Source: Nocardioides luteus | Lineage (GTDB): Bacteria; Actinomycetota; Actinomycetes; Propionibacteriales; Nocardioidaceae | DNA: 64,000 nt | NCBI RefSeq assembly: GCF_015752315.1 | Contig: NZ_JADOVJ010000001.1 | Coordinates: 2,968,501-3,032,500 of the forward strand | Direction of reading: 5' to 3' | Shown: positions 50,453 to 58,473 of the stretch, one piece after another | Position numbering within the stretch: the first letter of the stretch is position 1 | How the letters are laid out: each line of letters begins with the position of its first letter | The notes under the pieces: model-generated | What the model saw: only the letters and a program-made list of their open reading frames with translations | The model's database searches: none | What the model was told of the DNA's origin: nothing | Made by a program: the position numbers and the translations under genes

Positions 50453-50989
50453 TCAGAGGTTGTAGGTCGAGTTGATGATGGCGCCCTTGCGGGCGTAGTG
50501 GATCAGCGCGTCCTGCACGTCGAGCGGGTGCGAGGGCACGACGCCCTCGATCAGGTCCTCCTCGCGCAGGCCGTGGAGGCCCATCCCGAAGCGGCAGCAG
50601 AAGACCGTGCCGCCCTCCTTGATGAACGTCTCGATGGCGCCGTTGGTGTTGAGCTCGCCGGGGAAGCCGGCGTCACCCATGGTCGGGAAGCCGCGCGAGG
50701 CCATGCAGGCGAGCGTGCCCGGGCCGTAGAAGTAGATGGCCGACTCGAAGCCTTTCCGCAGCGCGCGCGTGGCCTGCAGGACGGCGACGAAGCTGACCGA
50801 GGACTCGTGCGGGATGCCGTGGACGAGGGTGAAGTAGGTCTCCCCCTCCTCGGCCTGGTAGTCGGGGAAGATCTTGGTCGAGCCGTAGATGTTGGTGCCC
50901 GGCTGCGACGAGGGGTGCGGGATCTCGCCGAGCGACTTGGCCATGTTCTCGGCGATCTGGGCGTCGATGTCAGCGGTGTCAGTGGTCAC
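50453..50989 (-). CDS. MSMEG_0572/Sll0783-family nitrogen-starvation response protein
   Basis: 178 residues from ATG 50989. A conserved block around the middle (HGIPHESSVSFVAVLQATRA, YFYGPGTLACMASRGFPTMG) and a CCRFGMGLHGLREEDLIEGV segment identify the family. The Synechocystis member is induced by nitrogen starvation and is needed for polyhydroxybutyrate accumulation under it. The fold may be DsrE-like, but this is a guess. It precedes the radical SAM gene by ten bases. Confidence 0.9.
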   Translation of the reverse strand: MTTDTADIDAQIAENMAKSLGEIPHPSSQPGTNIYGSTKIFPDYQAEEGETYFTLVHGIPHESSVSFVAVLQATRALRKGFESAIYFYGPGTLACMASRGFPTMGDAGFPGELNTNGAIETFIKEGGTVFCCRFGMGLHGLREEDLIEGVVPSHPLDVQDALIHYARKGAIINSTYNL

Positions 50990-51036
50990 GAGGGTCTCCA
51001 GAGAGGTCGGATGAGCGGTGCGGGATGGGAGCGGGC

Positions 51037-51075
51037 TCGTCGTCCTTGACGAGTGGCCGGCAGTGGAGCTGCCGG
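51037..51075 (-). terminator. Two intercistronic hairpins after the amidohydrolase gene
   Basis: CCGGCAG/CTGCCGG (51057-51075, loop TGGAG) begins two bases after the stop codon, and CTCGTC/GACGAG (51037-51054) follows. They may partly terminate or set the relative amounts of the amidohydrolase and the downstream eight-gene mRNA. Confidence 0.45.
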
Positions 51076-51077
51076 TC

Positions 51078-51902
51078 TCAGCCGTAGAGGGCTGAGAAGT
51101 TGTGGTGGAAGAAGGCGTCGGCGAGCTCGCCGTCGCCGGCCGCGGCGGAGAGACGGGCGTGCTCGCCAGCGAAGTCGCCCCACGGGGCGTCGGTGGCGAA
51201 GAGGATGCGGTCGTGCCCGACGCCGCGGCGCTCGATCTCCTGGACCAGCCAGATCGGCGCGAAGCCGATCGCCCAGCTGGTGTCGGTGTAGACCTGCATC
51301 CCGGCCTCGATCCAGTCGAAGAGCCGGCCGCCGATGAGCTTCATGTGGCCGCTCATCCCGCCGCCGAGGTGCACGAGATGGAGACGTACGTCCCGGGCAT
51401 AGCGCTCCACGAGCGTGCCGATCTGGTCGACGTCGGAGGCGGCGCCGGGCGAGGTGTGCACGTGCACGGTCAGGTCGTGCTCGCGCGCGGTGGCGAAGAC
51501 CTTGTCGAGCTGCTCGAGGCAGTCCGGGTCGGTGGGGTGGCCGCCGAGCAGGAAGCTGGTCTTGAGGGCGGCCACGCCGTCCTCGCCGGCGAGGGCGAGG
51601 GCGGCGTCGTTGCGGGCGGAGTCGGTCGGCTTCGGCGAGACCCACAGGCCGCACCGGATCCGGTCGTCGCTCTGCGCGGCCTCGATGGCCAGGTGGTTGA
51701 GGTCGAAGGCGGCGTCCGGGTCGGGCACGCCGTAGTTCGGCAGCACCAGCGCGCGCTCGATCCGGTCGGCATCGAGGTCGGCCACCAGCTCCTTCACGGT
51801 GTCGCGCGCGGTCACGTCGGCGTTGATCGCGGGACCCCCGTAGAAGGGGTACGCCGGCAGCCGGCCGATGTGGCGGTGCGCATCGCGAAGGGGCTTGGTC
51901 AT
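51078..51902 (-). CDS. Amidohydrolase-family protein, first gene of the Nit1C-type operon
   Basis: 274-residue metal-dependent hydrolase (amidohydrolase_2 group). ATG 51902 follows GAAGG. Metal/active-site elements of the TIM barrel are present: DAHRHIG (HxH), HVHTSPG, LVHLGGGMSG and the late Asp in FATDAPWGDF. It lies 88 bases before the nitrogen-starvation gene and downstream of two GlnR-like boxes. Members of this group hydrolyse amides or decarboxylate acids; the substrate may be a product of the pathway encoded below it. Confidence 0.85.
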   Translation of the reverse strand: MTKPLRDAHRHIGRLPAYPFYGGPAINADVTARDTVKELVADLDADRIERALVLPNYGVPDPDAAFDLNHLAIEAAQSDDRIRCGLWVSPKPTDSARNDAALALAGEDGVAALKTSFLLGGHPTDPDCLEQLDKVFATAREHDLTVHVHTSPGAASDVDQIGTLVERYARDVRLHLVHLGGGMSGHMKLIGGRLFDWIEAGMQVYTDTSWAIGFAPIWLVQEIERRGVGHDRILFATDAPWGDFAGEHARLSAAAGDGELADAFFHHNFSALYG

Positions 51903-51925
51903 GGCATCAAGCCTTCGGCCCGGGT

Positions 51926-51985
51926 GTTTCGGGCTGGTTACCCCTGGAATACGGAGTGCGCGTCAGCTCGTAAGTTCGAGGTAAC
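51926..51985 (-). promoter_or_regulatory. Two GlnR-like boxes upstream of the Nit1C-type operon
   Basis: On the minus strand: GTTAC-CTCGAA-CTTAC (51985-51970) and GTAAC-CAGCCC-GAAAC (51941-51926). The second matches the actinobacterial GlnR consensus GTNAC-N6-GAAAC exactly; both satisfy AC-N9-AC. Their starts are 44 bp apart, twice the 22-bp GlnR repeat period. The downstream box ends 24 bases before the start codon, so the promoter must lie between or over the boxes. Confidence 0.6.
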
Positions 51986-52005
51986 GCGGATTGCGGGGCC
52001 GCCCC

Positions 52006-52665
52006 TCAGGCGCCCTCGGTCGTGAGGGCGGCGACGGCGGTCGCGTACATCGTGGACTTGATCGCGCCGAGCGTCTCGGCCGGCTTGCCCGCGAGCGGGG
52101 CGACGCGCGCGATGGCCTGCTCGAGCAGCTCGGCCTCGGGTGCGGTGCCGTCGACGATGCCGGCCGCGAGCGCGTCAGGGCCGGGGAAGCGGCGGCCGGT
52201 GGTCATCGAGTCGGTCGCCGCCCGCGGGGTGAGCTTGGCCTGGATCAGGGCGGCCATGCCCGGGGTGAACGGGATCTGGATGTCGACCTCAGGGAAGCAG
52301 AAGAAGCCGCGGTCCTCGCGCATGACCCGCCAGTCGAGAGTCATCGCGAGCATCGCGCCGGCGCCGAAGGCGTGCCCGTTGATCGCGGTCACCGTCGGCA
52401 CCGGGAGGACCAGGAGGCGGGCGAGGAGCGCCTGGACCCGGGCGACGTACGGCTCGAACTGGTCGGCGTTCTGGCCGAGCCAGTCGAGGTCGAGGCCGTT
52501 GGAGTAGAACTTGCCGGTCGCGGTCAGGACCAGCGGCGCCGGCGCCGCCACGACCTTGTCGAGGGCGTCGTTCACCGACGTCATCCAGTCGGGGCTGAAC
52601 CGGTTCTCGGTGTCGCCGATGTCGAGGACGTACACACCGTCCGTCTGGGTCAGGGTCGTCGTCAT
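52006..52665 (-). CDS. Enoyl-CoA hydratase/isomerase family protein
   Basis: 219 residues, on the short side for crotonases. ATG 52665 follows GGAAGGAA. The crotonase fold is shown by TATGKFYSNGLDLDWL (first oxyanion segment), NGHAFGAGAMLAMTLDWRVM (second oxyanion segment) and a short C-terminal tail. Typical hydratase Glu residues are not obvious, so it is perhaps a delta-isomerase or a related activity (similar to plant/peroxisomal delta3,delta2-enoyl-CoA isomerases). The operon with the GlnR boxes starts 103 bases downstream. Confidence 0.88.
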   Translation of the reverse strand: MTTTLTQTDGVYVLDIGDTENRFSPDWMTSVNDALDKVVAAPAPLVLTATGKFYSNGLDLDWLGQNADQFEPYVARVQALLARLLVLPVPTVTAINGHAFGAGAMLAMTLDWRVMREDRGFFCFPEVDIQIPFTPGMAALIQAKLTPRAATDSMTTGRRFPGPDALAAGIVDGTAPEAELLEQAIARVAPLAGKPAETLGAIKSTMYATAVAALTTEGA

Positions 52666-52750
52666 GGTCGTTCCTTCCGGGGTCAGCCGCGCGGGGAGCG
52701 CAGGCTCTCGAGGCCGTTGGCTGGGGCGGGCACCCGGCAGGTGACCAGGT

Positions 52751-55135
52751 CTACTCCCGCTCCCCCACCAGAACCAACGCACCGAAGAGAGTAGCTGCGG
52801 TGAAGACGTACGCCAGCAAGTTCTGGTTCGCACAGTGCGCATGCAGGAGGACCACGCGTTCGTGATTGCTCTCCCGATCCGAGACGGGCCGACGCAAGGA
52901 GTACCAGTAGTGAGCCAGTCGGACCGCGTGATGCTCGTTCGTGTCCGCGGCGTTCGTCGCCGACTTGAATGCCTCGCCCTTGGCACTCTTCTTGATCACG
53001 TTCCTGGCGTGGCGCTTGTTGAGCTTCGTCGAGTCAATGAACACCCTGACGAAGAGGGTGAGCATCGGGCTCGCGACGGTGAAGCTCGTCGCGATCCTGG
53101 CCCACAGCTCGGGTGCCGTCGAGAACATCGCGGCCTGCGTCGGAAACACCGCTGCGATCAGGAAGAGCAATCCGAACAGCACCCCGTCCTGGACCAGGCC
53201 CGCGCTCACCGAATAGCTGAAGTCATCGGGATCGCGGTCACTCACATGTGCGGCAGCCGGGGCGGCTGCGTACGCCGCGGCTGCGACGACGACGCAGTTG
53301 ACGAGCAGTAAGAAGAGCGCTGAGAGAAGGCCGACCCAGAACGGGTACGGGCTGGCCAGGGTCGGTCCGAGCGCCGCGGTCGCGGCGACGTACCCGGTCA
53401 CCGCCGAGCTCAGGCCACAGGACGCTGAGACGATCCAGAAGAGCGGCGTCATCTCTGCTCCCCGCAGGAGGACGACGTTTCCGAGGACCGAGTTGAGCGT
53501 CCAAGCGGCGTAGATCAGCGAGGCAGCGACGACCAGCACAAGGACGAGCGCGGCCGAGTTTCCAGGCACACCCGGCGCATCCCGCGGCAGTCTCAGGGGG
53601 CCGAGAGCAAGCAGTCCCAACGGCCACAGGAGAACACCCAGACCCGCCGCCGGCTGGCGTAGCCAGGCGCCGCAACCGGTGATCAGAATGACGACAATCG
53701 CCAGAAGCAGAACGCCGGTCACGTCGCGCGGCTCGGCCCCGGACGCGGTCTCTTGCCGGGCGAGCAGCGTGGAAAAGGCGAGCGAGGCGAGTGCCATCGC
53801 TGCCGTGATCGCCGCGAGGAAGAGGAATCCCTTGTCGGCCGCGGCGTTCCGCCACGGCTCCTCACCATTCGGCTTCGTTGGGGTGTCGGGGTCAGGGGCC
53901 TCCTGCAACAGTCCCTCGACCAGGCCCTTGATCGGCGGATAGAGCACCCCTGTCAGGAACGCGATGACCCCGACGACGCCGATCTCGGCGGCTGGCCCGG
54001 TCATCAGGTCTGCCCAGTCCCGTGACGCCGCGAGCAGCGTGACGGCCCCCAATGACCACACCGAGAACAACACCGACCAGTTCGCCCGGAGATCAACATC
54101 GCCTGTACGCAACCAGCGCAGCACGCCACCGGCGAGCGGGCCGGCCGCGAGCCAGATCAGCATCGCCCGAAGGTAGGACTCCGTCTGCACGAAGGTTGCG
54201 AGGACGCCCCAGGTCAGCGCGAGCGCCGGCCCGAGCACCATCACCACCGCGACAAGATGCCAGCCGGTGCGTGCATCGAACTCGTTCGGACGATCCTCGT
54301 ACGTCGCCAGCACCCCAGCCGCGACCGCCAACAAGACGCTCGTCGCCAGCCCCAGCTCCCAGCCGCGATCGACCTTGTCTGCGGCATCAGGCAGGATTGT
54401 GAAGCAGAGCAATACCATCACCGCGCTCCAGGTGGCCCACCCGAACGACCATGCGAACCATCGCGTGAACCAGCGCCAGCTCCGCCCGATCGCCCAGGAC
54501 CCGGCCAGCGCGACGACAACGGTGGCGACGATGATCGCGGTCAGCGAGGTCGCACTCGCCAGCTCGCGGGGGGACGAATCCCTCGCGGCCAGAAGCGCGA
54601 ACCCCAGCAGGCTGCCCAGCGTGACGATGGCACCCGGCCCGTCGACCAAGTTCCGCACCATCTCCTGACGCCCGCTGCGGAGGGCGTCGCGTACGGCCAG
54701 CAGGGCCGTCCACCCAAGGCAGGCGAAGATCGCCGATGCACCCACGAGATATCCGAAATGCCACCAGCCGGCAAGGTTGAAGTGGTGCGGCTCCGGCAGG
54801 GTCCAGTTGAGGCCTGGGCTCGGATCGGCAAGCCAGAGCGCCTGCGTCGTGAGTCCGACACCGAGACCGATCGTGCCCGCAATCAGGCCAGACCGCCCCA
54901 ACGGACTGCGCCCGAGGCTGCTGCAGAGCGTCATCAGCCCGCCAGCGGCGATCGGCAGCAGGATGACATCGCCGAGGTATGCACTCGGGTAGTCGAACAG
55001 CCCGTTGAGCCCACTGAGGTCACCCGACGACCACACCCCACGAGTCGCCCACAGGACGCCGGTCACCAACCCACCGAGACTGAGAAGTACGCCGACAACG
55101 AGCCCTGGGCGGTCACGGAGGAGAGCTCGCATCAC
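52751..55135 (-). CDS. Very large multi-spanning membrane protein of unknown function
   Basis: 794 residues, not recognised. About 17-20 hydrophobic segments run from residue 12 (LVVGVLLSLGGLVTGVLWAT) to about 690, with few long loops; the last 100 residues (from about STKLNKRHARNVIKKSAKGE) are polar and basic with a final hydrophobic stretch near the end. No channel, transporter or enzyme motif was found. Alternative start ATG 55132. Codon use is less extreme in GC than its neighbours' (more A/T at third positions), as in the genes up to 59 kb, which might indicate a transferred block. Confidence 0.75.
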   Translation of the reverse strand: MMRALLRDRPGLVVGVLLSLGGLVTGVLWATRGVWSSGDLSGLNGLFDYPSAYLGDVILLPIAAGGLMTLCSSLGRSPLGRSGLIAGTIGLGVGLTTQALWLADPSPGLNWTLPEPHHFNLAGWWHFGYLVGASAIFACLGWTALLAVRDALRSGRQEMVRNLVDGPGAIVTLGSLLGFALLAARDSSPRELASATSLTAIIVATVVVALAGSWAIGRSWRWFTRWFAWSFGWATWSAVMVLLCFTILPDAADKVDRGWELGLATSVLLAVAAGVLATYEDRPNEFDARTGWHLVAVVMVLGPALALTWGVLATFVQTESYLRAMLIWLAAGPLAGGVLRWLRTGDVDLRANWSVLFSVWSLGAVTLLAASRDWADLMTGPAAEIGVVGVIAFLTGVLYPPIKGLVEGLLQEAPDPDTPTKPNGEEPWRNAAADKGFLFLAAITAAMALASLAFSTLLARQETASGAEPRDVTGVLLLAIVVILITGCGAWLRQPAAGLGVLLWPLGLLALGPLRLPRDAPGVPGNSAALVLVLVVAASLIYAAWTLNSVLGNVVLLRGAEMTPLFWIVSASCGLSSAVTGYVAATAALGPTLASPYPFWVGLLSALFLLLVNCVVVAAAAYAAAPAAAHVSDRDPDDFSYSVSAGLVQDGVLFGLLFLIAAVFPTQAAMFSTAPELWARIATSFTVASPMLTLFVRVFIDSTKLNKRHARNVIKKSAKGEAFKSATNAADTNEHHAVRLAHYWYSLRRPVSDRESNHERVVLLHAHCANQNLLAYVFTAATLFGALVLVGERE

Positions 55136-55231
55136 GGCGCACGACGCTAGCGATCGCCGCGCCCGGCACCACGGGATCTCAGATGATCGATACCAATTTG
55201 GGGTACGAGCACGTGATCGGCCACCTGTCGC

Positions 55232-55936
55232 TCATCGCACTGCGACGAGCACCCCGATCTTGTCGATACGGTGCTCAGGATTGTCGAACTCGTCGGCCCA
55301 GTAGTTGCCGGCGGCGTGGTCCTCGGGCGTGGCGCAGGTCGACAGCGTGATCATCGCGCGGGTGGGCTCCTCACCGGGCCTGCCGGGGACCGGCGCCCGC
55401 TGCGCCCGCAGCGAAGCCTCCGACCGAAACGACGTCTCCCGGGTGGCGGTGATGCGATAGACGTACGTCGCCTCCTCGGTGCGCACGGAGACCCGGTCGC
55501 CTCGCCTCAGCTCGGGCAGCCTGAGGAAAGCCTGCGTCGATGAGAGCCGGTGCGCGGTCACCTGGTAGTTGCCGATCCCGCCCGGGCCGGTGCCGCCGCG
55601 AGGCCCGAACGGGCTCGCCGCGACGCCGCCGTTCTGGATCTCCGTCCCGGGAGCGTCGTCGGTCCACCCGCGGTACGGAACGACCTCCAGGTCGTTGACG
55701 CCGATCTTCGGGATGGACAGCTCGCCACGCAACGGCCTTCCGTCGGAGGACAACGGCGCCGTCTCGGTGGGCGTAGGTGACGTAGAGGAGGTCGAGGATG
55801 CCGTAGCGGTCGGGGACGCCGTGGCGGAGGGCGAGGCCGACGACGTGCCGCTCACCGACGAGGCCTCTGTGCCGCACCCGCCGACCGCGAGTGTGCCAAG
55901 GACCGCGAGGGCGGCCCCGGATGAGGTGAACTTCAT
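55232..55936 (-). CDS. Sortase-family lipoprotein
   Basis: 234 residues. The signal peptide ends in the lipobox AVGGC; a long Ser/Thr/Pro/Ala-rich linker (about 25-65) would span the wall. The catalytic domain has sortase elements: RGELSIPKIGVNDLEVVPY, His in YQVTAHRLSS, Cys in MITLSTCATPED and Arg in NPEHRIDKIGV. It is probably class E/F-like. Lipid anchoring instead of a transmembrane helix is unusual for sortases. No LPXTG-type substrate gene is seen nearby. Confidence 0.85.
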   Translation of the reverse strand: MKFTSSGAALAVLGTLAVGGCGTEASSVSGTSSASPSATASPTATASSTSSTSPTPTETAPLSSDGRPLRGELSIPKIGVNDLEVVPYRGWTDDAPGTEIQNGGVAASPFGPRGGTGPGGIGNYQVTAHRLSSTQAFLRLPELRRGDRVSVRTEEATYVYRITATRETSFRSEASLRAQRAPVPGRPGEEPTRAMITLSTCATPEDHAAGNYWADEFDNPEHRIDKIGVLVAVR

Positions 55937-56011
55937 GGCGCCGCCTCGGGCAAGCTGCTGGACGGAGATCCACGGTACGTCGCGGCGACAAGCCCGATCG
56001 GACGGATGTCG

Positions 56012-57085
56012 TCAGGAGAGCCGGTAGAAGCGCCAGAACCCGAACTCCTCGATCGGCAGCACCTCGAACCCGCCGAAGCCCGCCGCCTCGCCGTAGCTCT
56101 GCAGGGTCGACGGCCGCATCACCGTCCCGGTTCCGACGCTCGGCGGCGAGGAGAGCCCGTCCGGAAGACACACCAGCAGACTGAACCCGTACATGATCCG
56201 CTCCAGCTCATCGCCGTCCGGAGCGAAGCTGTCCGCCACAGCCTCGTCCATCACGACCATGGATCCCCCAGGCGCCAGCGTCTTCCTGACTGCGCTGAGG
56301 ACGTCGACCGGCCGCGGCATGTCATGCACGCACTCGAACGCGAACGCCATATCCACCGTCCCCTCCTGAACAGTCGCGGCGTCCTGGCACAGGAACCGCA
56401 CCCGATCCTCGACCCCAGCCTCCCGCGCGTTCGCCACCGCCATGTCGACCGAGGGCTGGTCGATGTCGATGCCGAGCACGGTGGCCTCGGGGTAGGCACG
56501 AGCCAAGGCGATGCTCGACCATCCCCCACCGCAGCCCACGTCGAGAATCCGGCACCCCGGCGCGGAGAGAGCGTCGTGGACGACGGGAACACCGGCCAGC
56601 GCCGGCCCGAGCTGCTTCTCGTACCACGGCCGATTGGCATCCGCCTGCGACTGCCGAGCGTCATCGCCGAGGTCGTCCCAGCTCACCCCACCACCATTCC
56701 GGTACGCCTCCATCAGCCGAGGCAGCACCGGCCCCACCGCCCCGAACATCCGCGCGATGGGCACCAGATAGGCCAGGCTCGTCGGATCGGTCATCACCTC
56801 CGCCGTACTGGCCGGAATCGCGAACCGCCGCTCGTCAGGGCGGCCGTCAGCCTCGACCACCAACAGCCCACTCACCGCCTGCTGCTCGAGCCACTCCCGT
56901 GCGTACCGAACCTGCGTCCCCGTACGCTCCGCCAGCTCGGCCGCACTCGCCGGCCCGTCATCCGCCAGCGACCGATACCAACCGAGCCGGTCCCCGATGA
57001 ACACCGAGACGATCTCCACCGTGCCGAGGAGCGACCCGAAGAGCCGCTCGGCAACCTCATCCGCCGTCTGCTGAGATGCGTCCAT
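56012..57085 (-). CDS. SAM-dependent methyltransferase with N-terminal winged-helix domain
   Basis: 357 residues from ATG 57085. The first 90 residues look like a dimerisation/winged-helix domain (ASAAELAERTGTQVRYAREW), and the class I methyltransferase fold follows, with motif I LDVGCGGGWSSIALA near residue 170 and the acidic end of strand 2 in GIDIDQPSVDMA. This layout occurs in O-methyltransferase-like and Rv2258c-type proteins. Substrate unknown; monocistronic. Confidence 0.88.
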   Translation of the reverse strand: MDASQQTADEVAERLFGSLLGTVEIVSVFIGDRLGWYRSLADDGPASAAELAERTGTQVRYAREWLEQQAVSGLLVVEADGRPDERRFAIPASTAEVMTDPTSLAYLVPIARMFGAVGPVLPRLMEAYRNGGGVSWDDLGDDARQSQADANRPWYEKQLGPALAGVPVVHDALSAPGCRILDVGCGGGWSSIALARAYPEATVLGIDIDQPSVDMAVANAREAGVEDRVRFLCQDAATVQEGTVDMAFAFECVHDMPRPVDVLSAVRKTLAPGGSMVVMDEAVADSFAPDGDELERIMYGFSLLVCLPDGLSSPPSVGTGTVMRPSTLQSYGEAAGFGGFEVLPIEEFGFWRFYRLS

Positions 57086-57176
57086 CGATCCACTTTGGGT
57101 CGAGCCACGCACACCCACACAGCCCGTTTCGGACCTTACTTGGTTTGAGGTACGGCCTTAGATCTCGTCCGCGCGA

Positions 57177-58064
57177 TCAGTTTCGGTTCAATCCGAACTC
57201 GCGCGTCATGAGGGCGTTCTTATAGTGCGACTCTGCTGCATCGATCTCTGTGGACGAGGTCGACGGGCCAAACACCCGCAGGATACTGAACACGAAGTGA
57301 CGAGCATGGTCGGTGCCCAAAGGTCCGCCGTGCTCCCGTACCGCGGTGGCGAGCTCGCGGAGAGCTAGGTTGCCACCATGGCCATCTCGGGCGTACTGCA
57401 TCCATCGGCCAAGGATTCGTTCACCGCCGTCAGCCTTCCCGACGTATTGGCGGCCCGTCGAGGAGTCTGTGATCAGATAGATGCCCTGCACCTCCGACAG
57501 CGCTGCACGCCAGTCGGCGTAACGGTGATCGGTCGTCATCTCTTGGAGCTCGTGGAAGCGGAGCAAGACACGGTCGAACCCCGGGAACGGGACTTTGTCG
57601 CGGTCGGCGATCTCCAACACCGGTAGCGTGGCCGCGCTCGTCGCATGTCGATGCCAATTGCGCGGGCTGCTCCACTCCACGACGAGGCGGCCGGTCAGGG
57701 GCTCGAGGAAGTCGGTGCGCCGTAGGTCGAAAACACGAGTCGTCTCCGATCTCTCCGGAACGAGCTCGCCGTGGTTCTCGTATACACAGAACAGGCGTGA
57801 TCGACGCTGACCGTCGGCAATCAGGACCACCCAATAGCGCTCCGGATCCGCCGGGAATCTTCTCGTCGAGATCTCCTGCTCACGGGTGTAGGCCAGGACC
57901 CGCTCTTCCGTTAGGTCCTCGGGCCCACGTAGAGCGGCGTGGTCGCTCGGCTTGAACGCGTGCCGGATGATGCGGATGTCCTCCAACCGGATCCGCGGTT
58001 CATGGTCGGCGCCGACGGACTCAAGCACGTGGCCAAGGGTGGGATACGCCGGGTACACAGACAT
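57177..58064 (-). CDS. GIY-YIG nuclease-family protein with unknown N-terminal domain
   Basis: 295 residues; ATG 58064 is preceded by GGGAGGG. The C-terminal third carries a GIY-YIG core: GIYLITDSSTGRQYVGKA (YVG for YIG), then the conserved Arg in GERILGRWMQY and the metal-binding Glu in DAAESHYKNALMTREFGLN. The N-terminal 170 residues (from VYPAYPTLGHVLE) are unrecognised, perhaps a DNA-recognition or PUA-like domain. Stand-alone proteins of this build occur as orphan restriction-like or repair nucleases. No methyltransferase partner adjoins it in an operon. Confidence 0.82.
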   Translation of the reverse strand: MSVYPAYPTLGHVLESVGADHEPRIRLEDIRIIRHAFKPSDHAALRGPEDLTEERVLAYTREQEISTRRFPADPERYWVVLIADGQRRSRLFCVYENHGELVPERSETTRVFDLRRTDFLEPLTGRLVVEWSSPRNWHRHATSAATLPVLEIADRDKVPFPGFDRVLLRFHELQEMTTDHRYADWRAALSEVQGIYLITDSSTGRQYVGKADGGERILGRWMQYARDGHGGNLALRELATAVREHGGPLGTDHARHFVFSILRVFGPSTSSTEIDAAESHYKNALMTREFGLNRN

Positions 58065-58179
58065 ACCCTCCCATGAGCCATGAGGGTTCGTGCCGCAGAC
58101 CGACGGACGCCGGCCGCGCGCCGTATCGGCCTGCTGACACCGGGTACTTTTGGCGATCGACCCATGCGTTTGATCACCG

Positions 58180-58473
58180 ATGATGGGCGTGGATGATGTG
58201 GAGCAACACTTTGACCGGCCACGCATTCACGACCGACAAGAACGGCACCCTTTGAGCGCCTTGATCCTCAACGACCTCGACGGCACGCTCCTCGGCCCAG
58301 ATGCCATGTTGTCGGAGGGCGAGAGGATGCGCCGCTTCCTGGCGGAAAGGGTGGGTGACCGACGCTTTCGAACGATGTACCGGTCTAACAAGAACCGGGC
58401 CTCAGATGAGACTCGCGAGAAGATCGACGACGGTCTGGAGGCAGTGGGCGATGCCATCACATTCTGGGACTGA
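58180..58473 (+). CDS. Small hypothetical protein, HAD-like start only
   Basis: 97-codon frame. ALILNDLDGTLLGPDA resembles motif I of haloacid-dehalogenase phosphatases (DxDGT), but the next 60 residues (RFLAERVGDRRFRTMYRSNK) do not continue that fold, and the protein is far too short. The start is uncertain (ATG 58180/58183 or TTG 58254). It overlaps the next gene by 23 bases. Possibly a fused remnant. Confidence 0.4.
   Translation: MMGVDDVEQHFDRPRIHDRQERHPLSALILNDLDGTLLGPDAMLSEGERMRRFLAERVGDRRFRTMYRSNKNRASDETREKIDDGLEAVGDAITFWD

Noticed and set aside
58254..58473. Calling the small frame an HAD phosphatase
   Set aside because: Only motif I is similar; the cap, motif II-IV and most of the length are absent.
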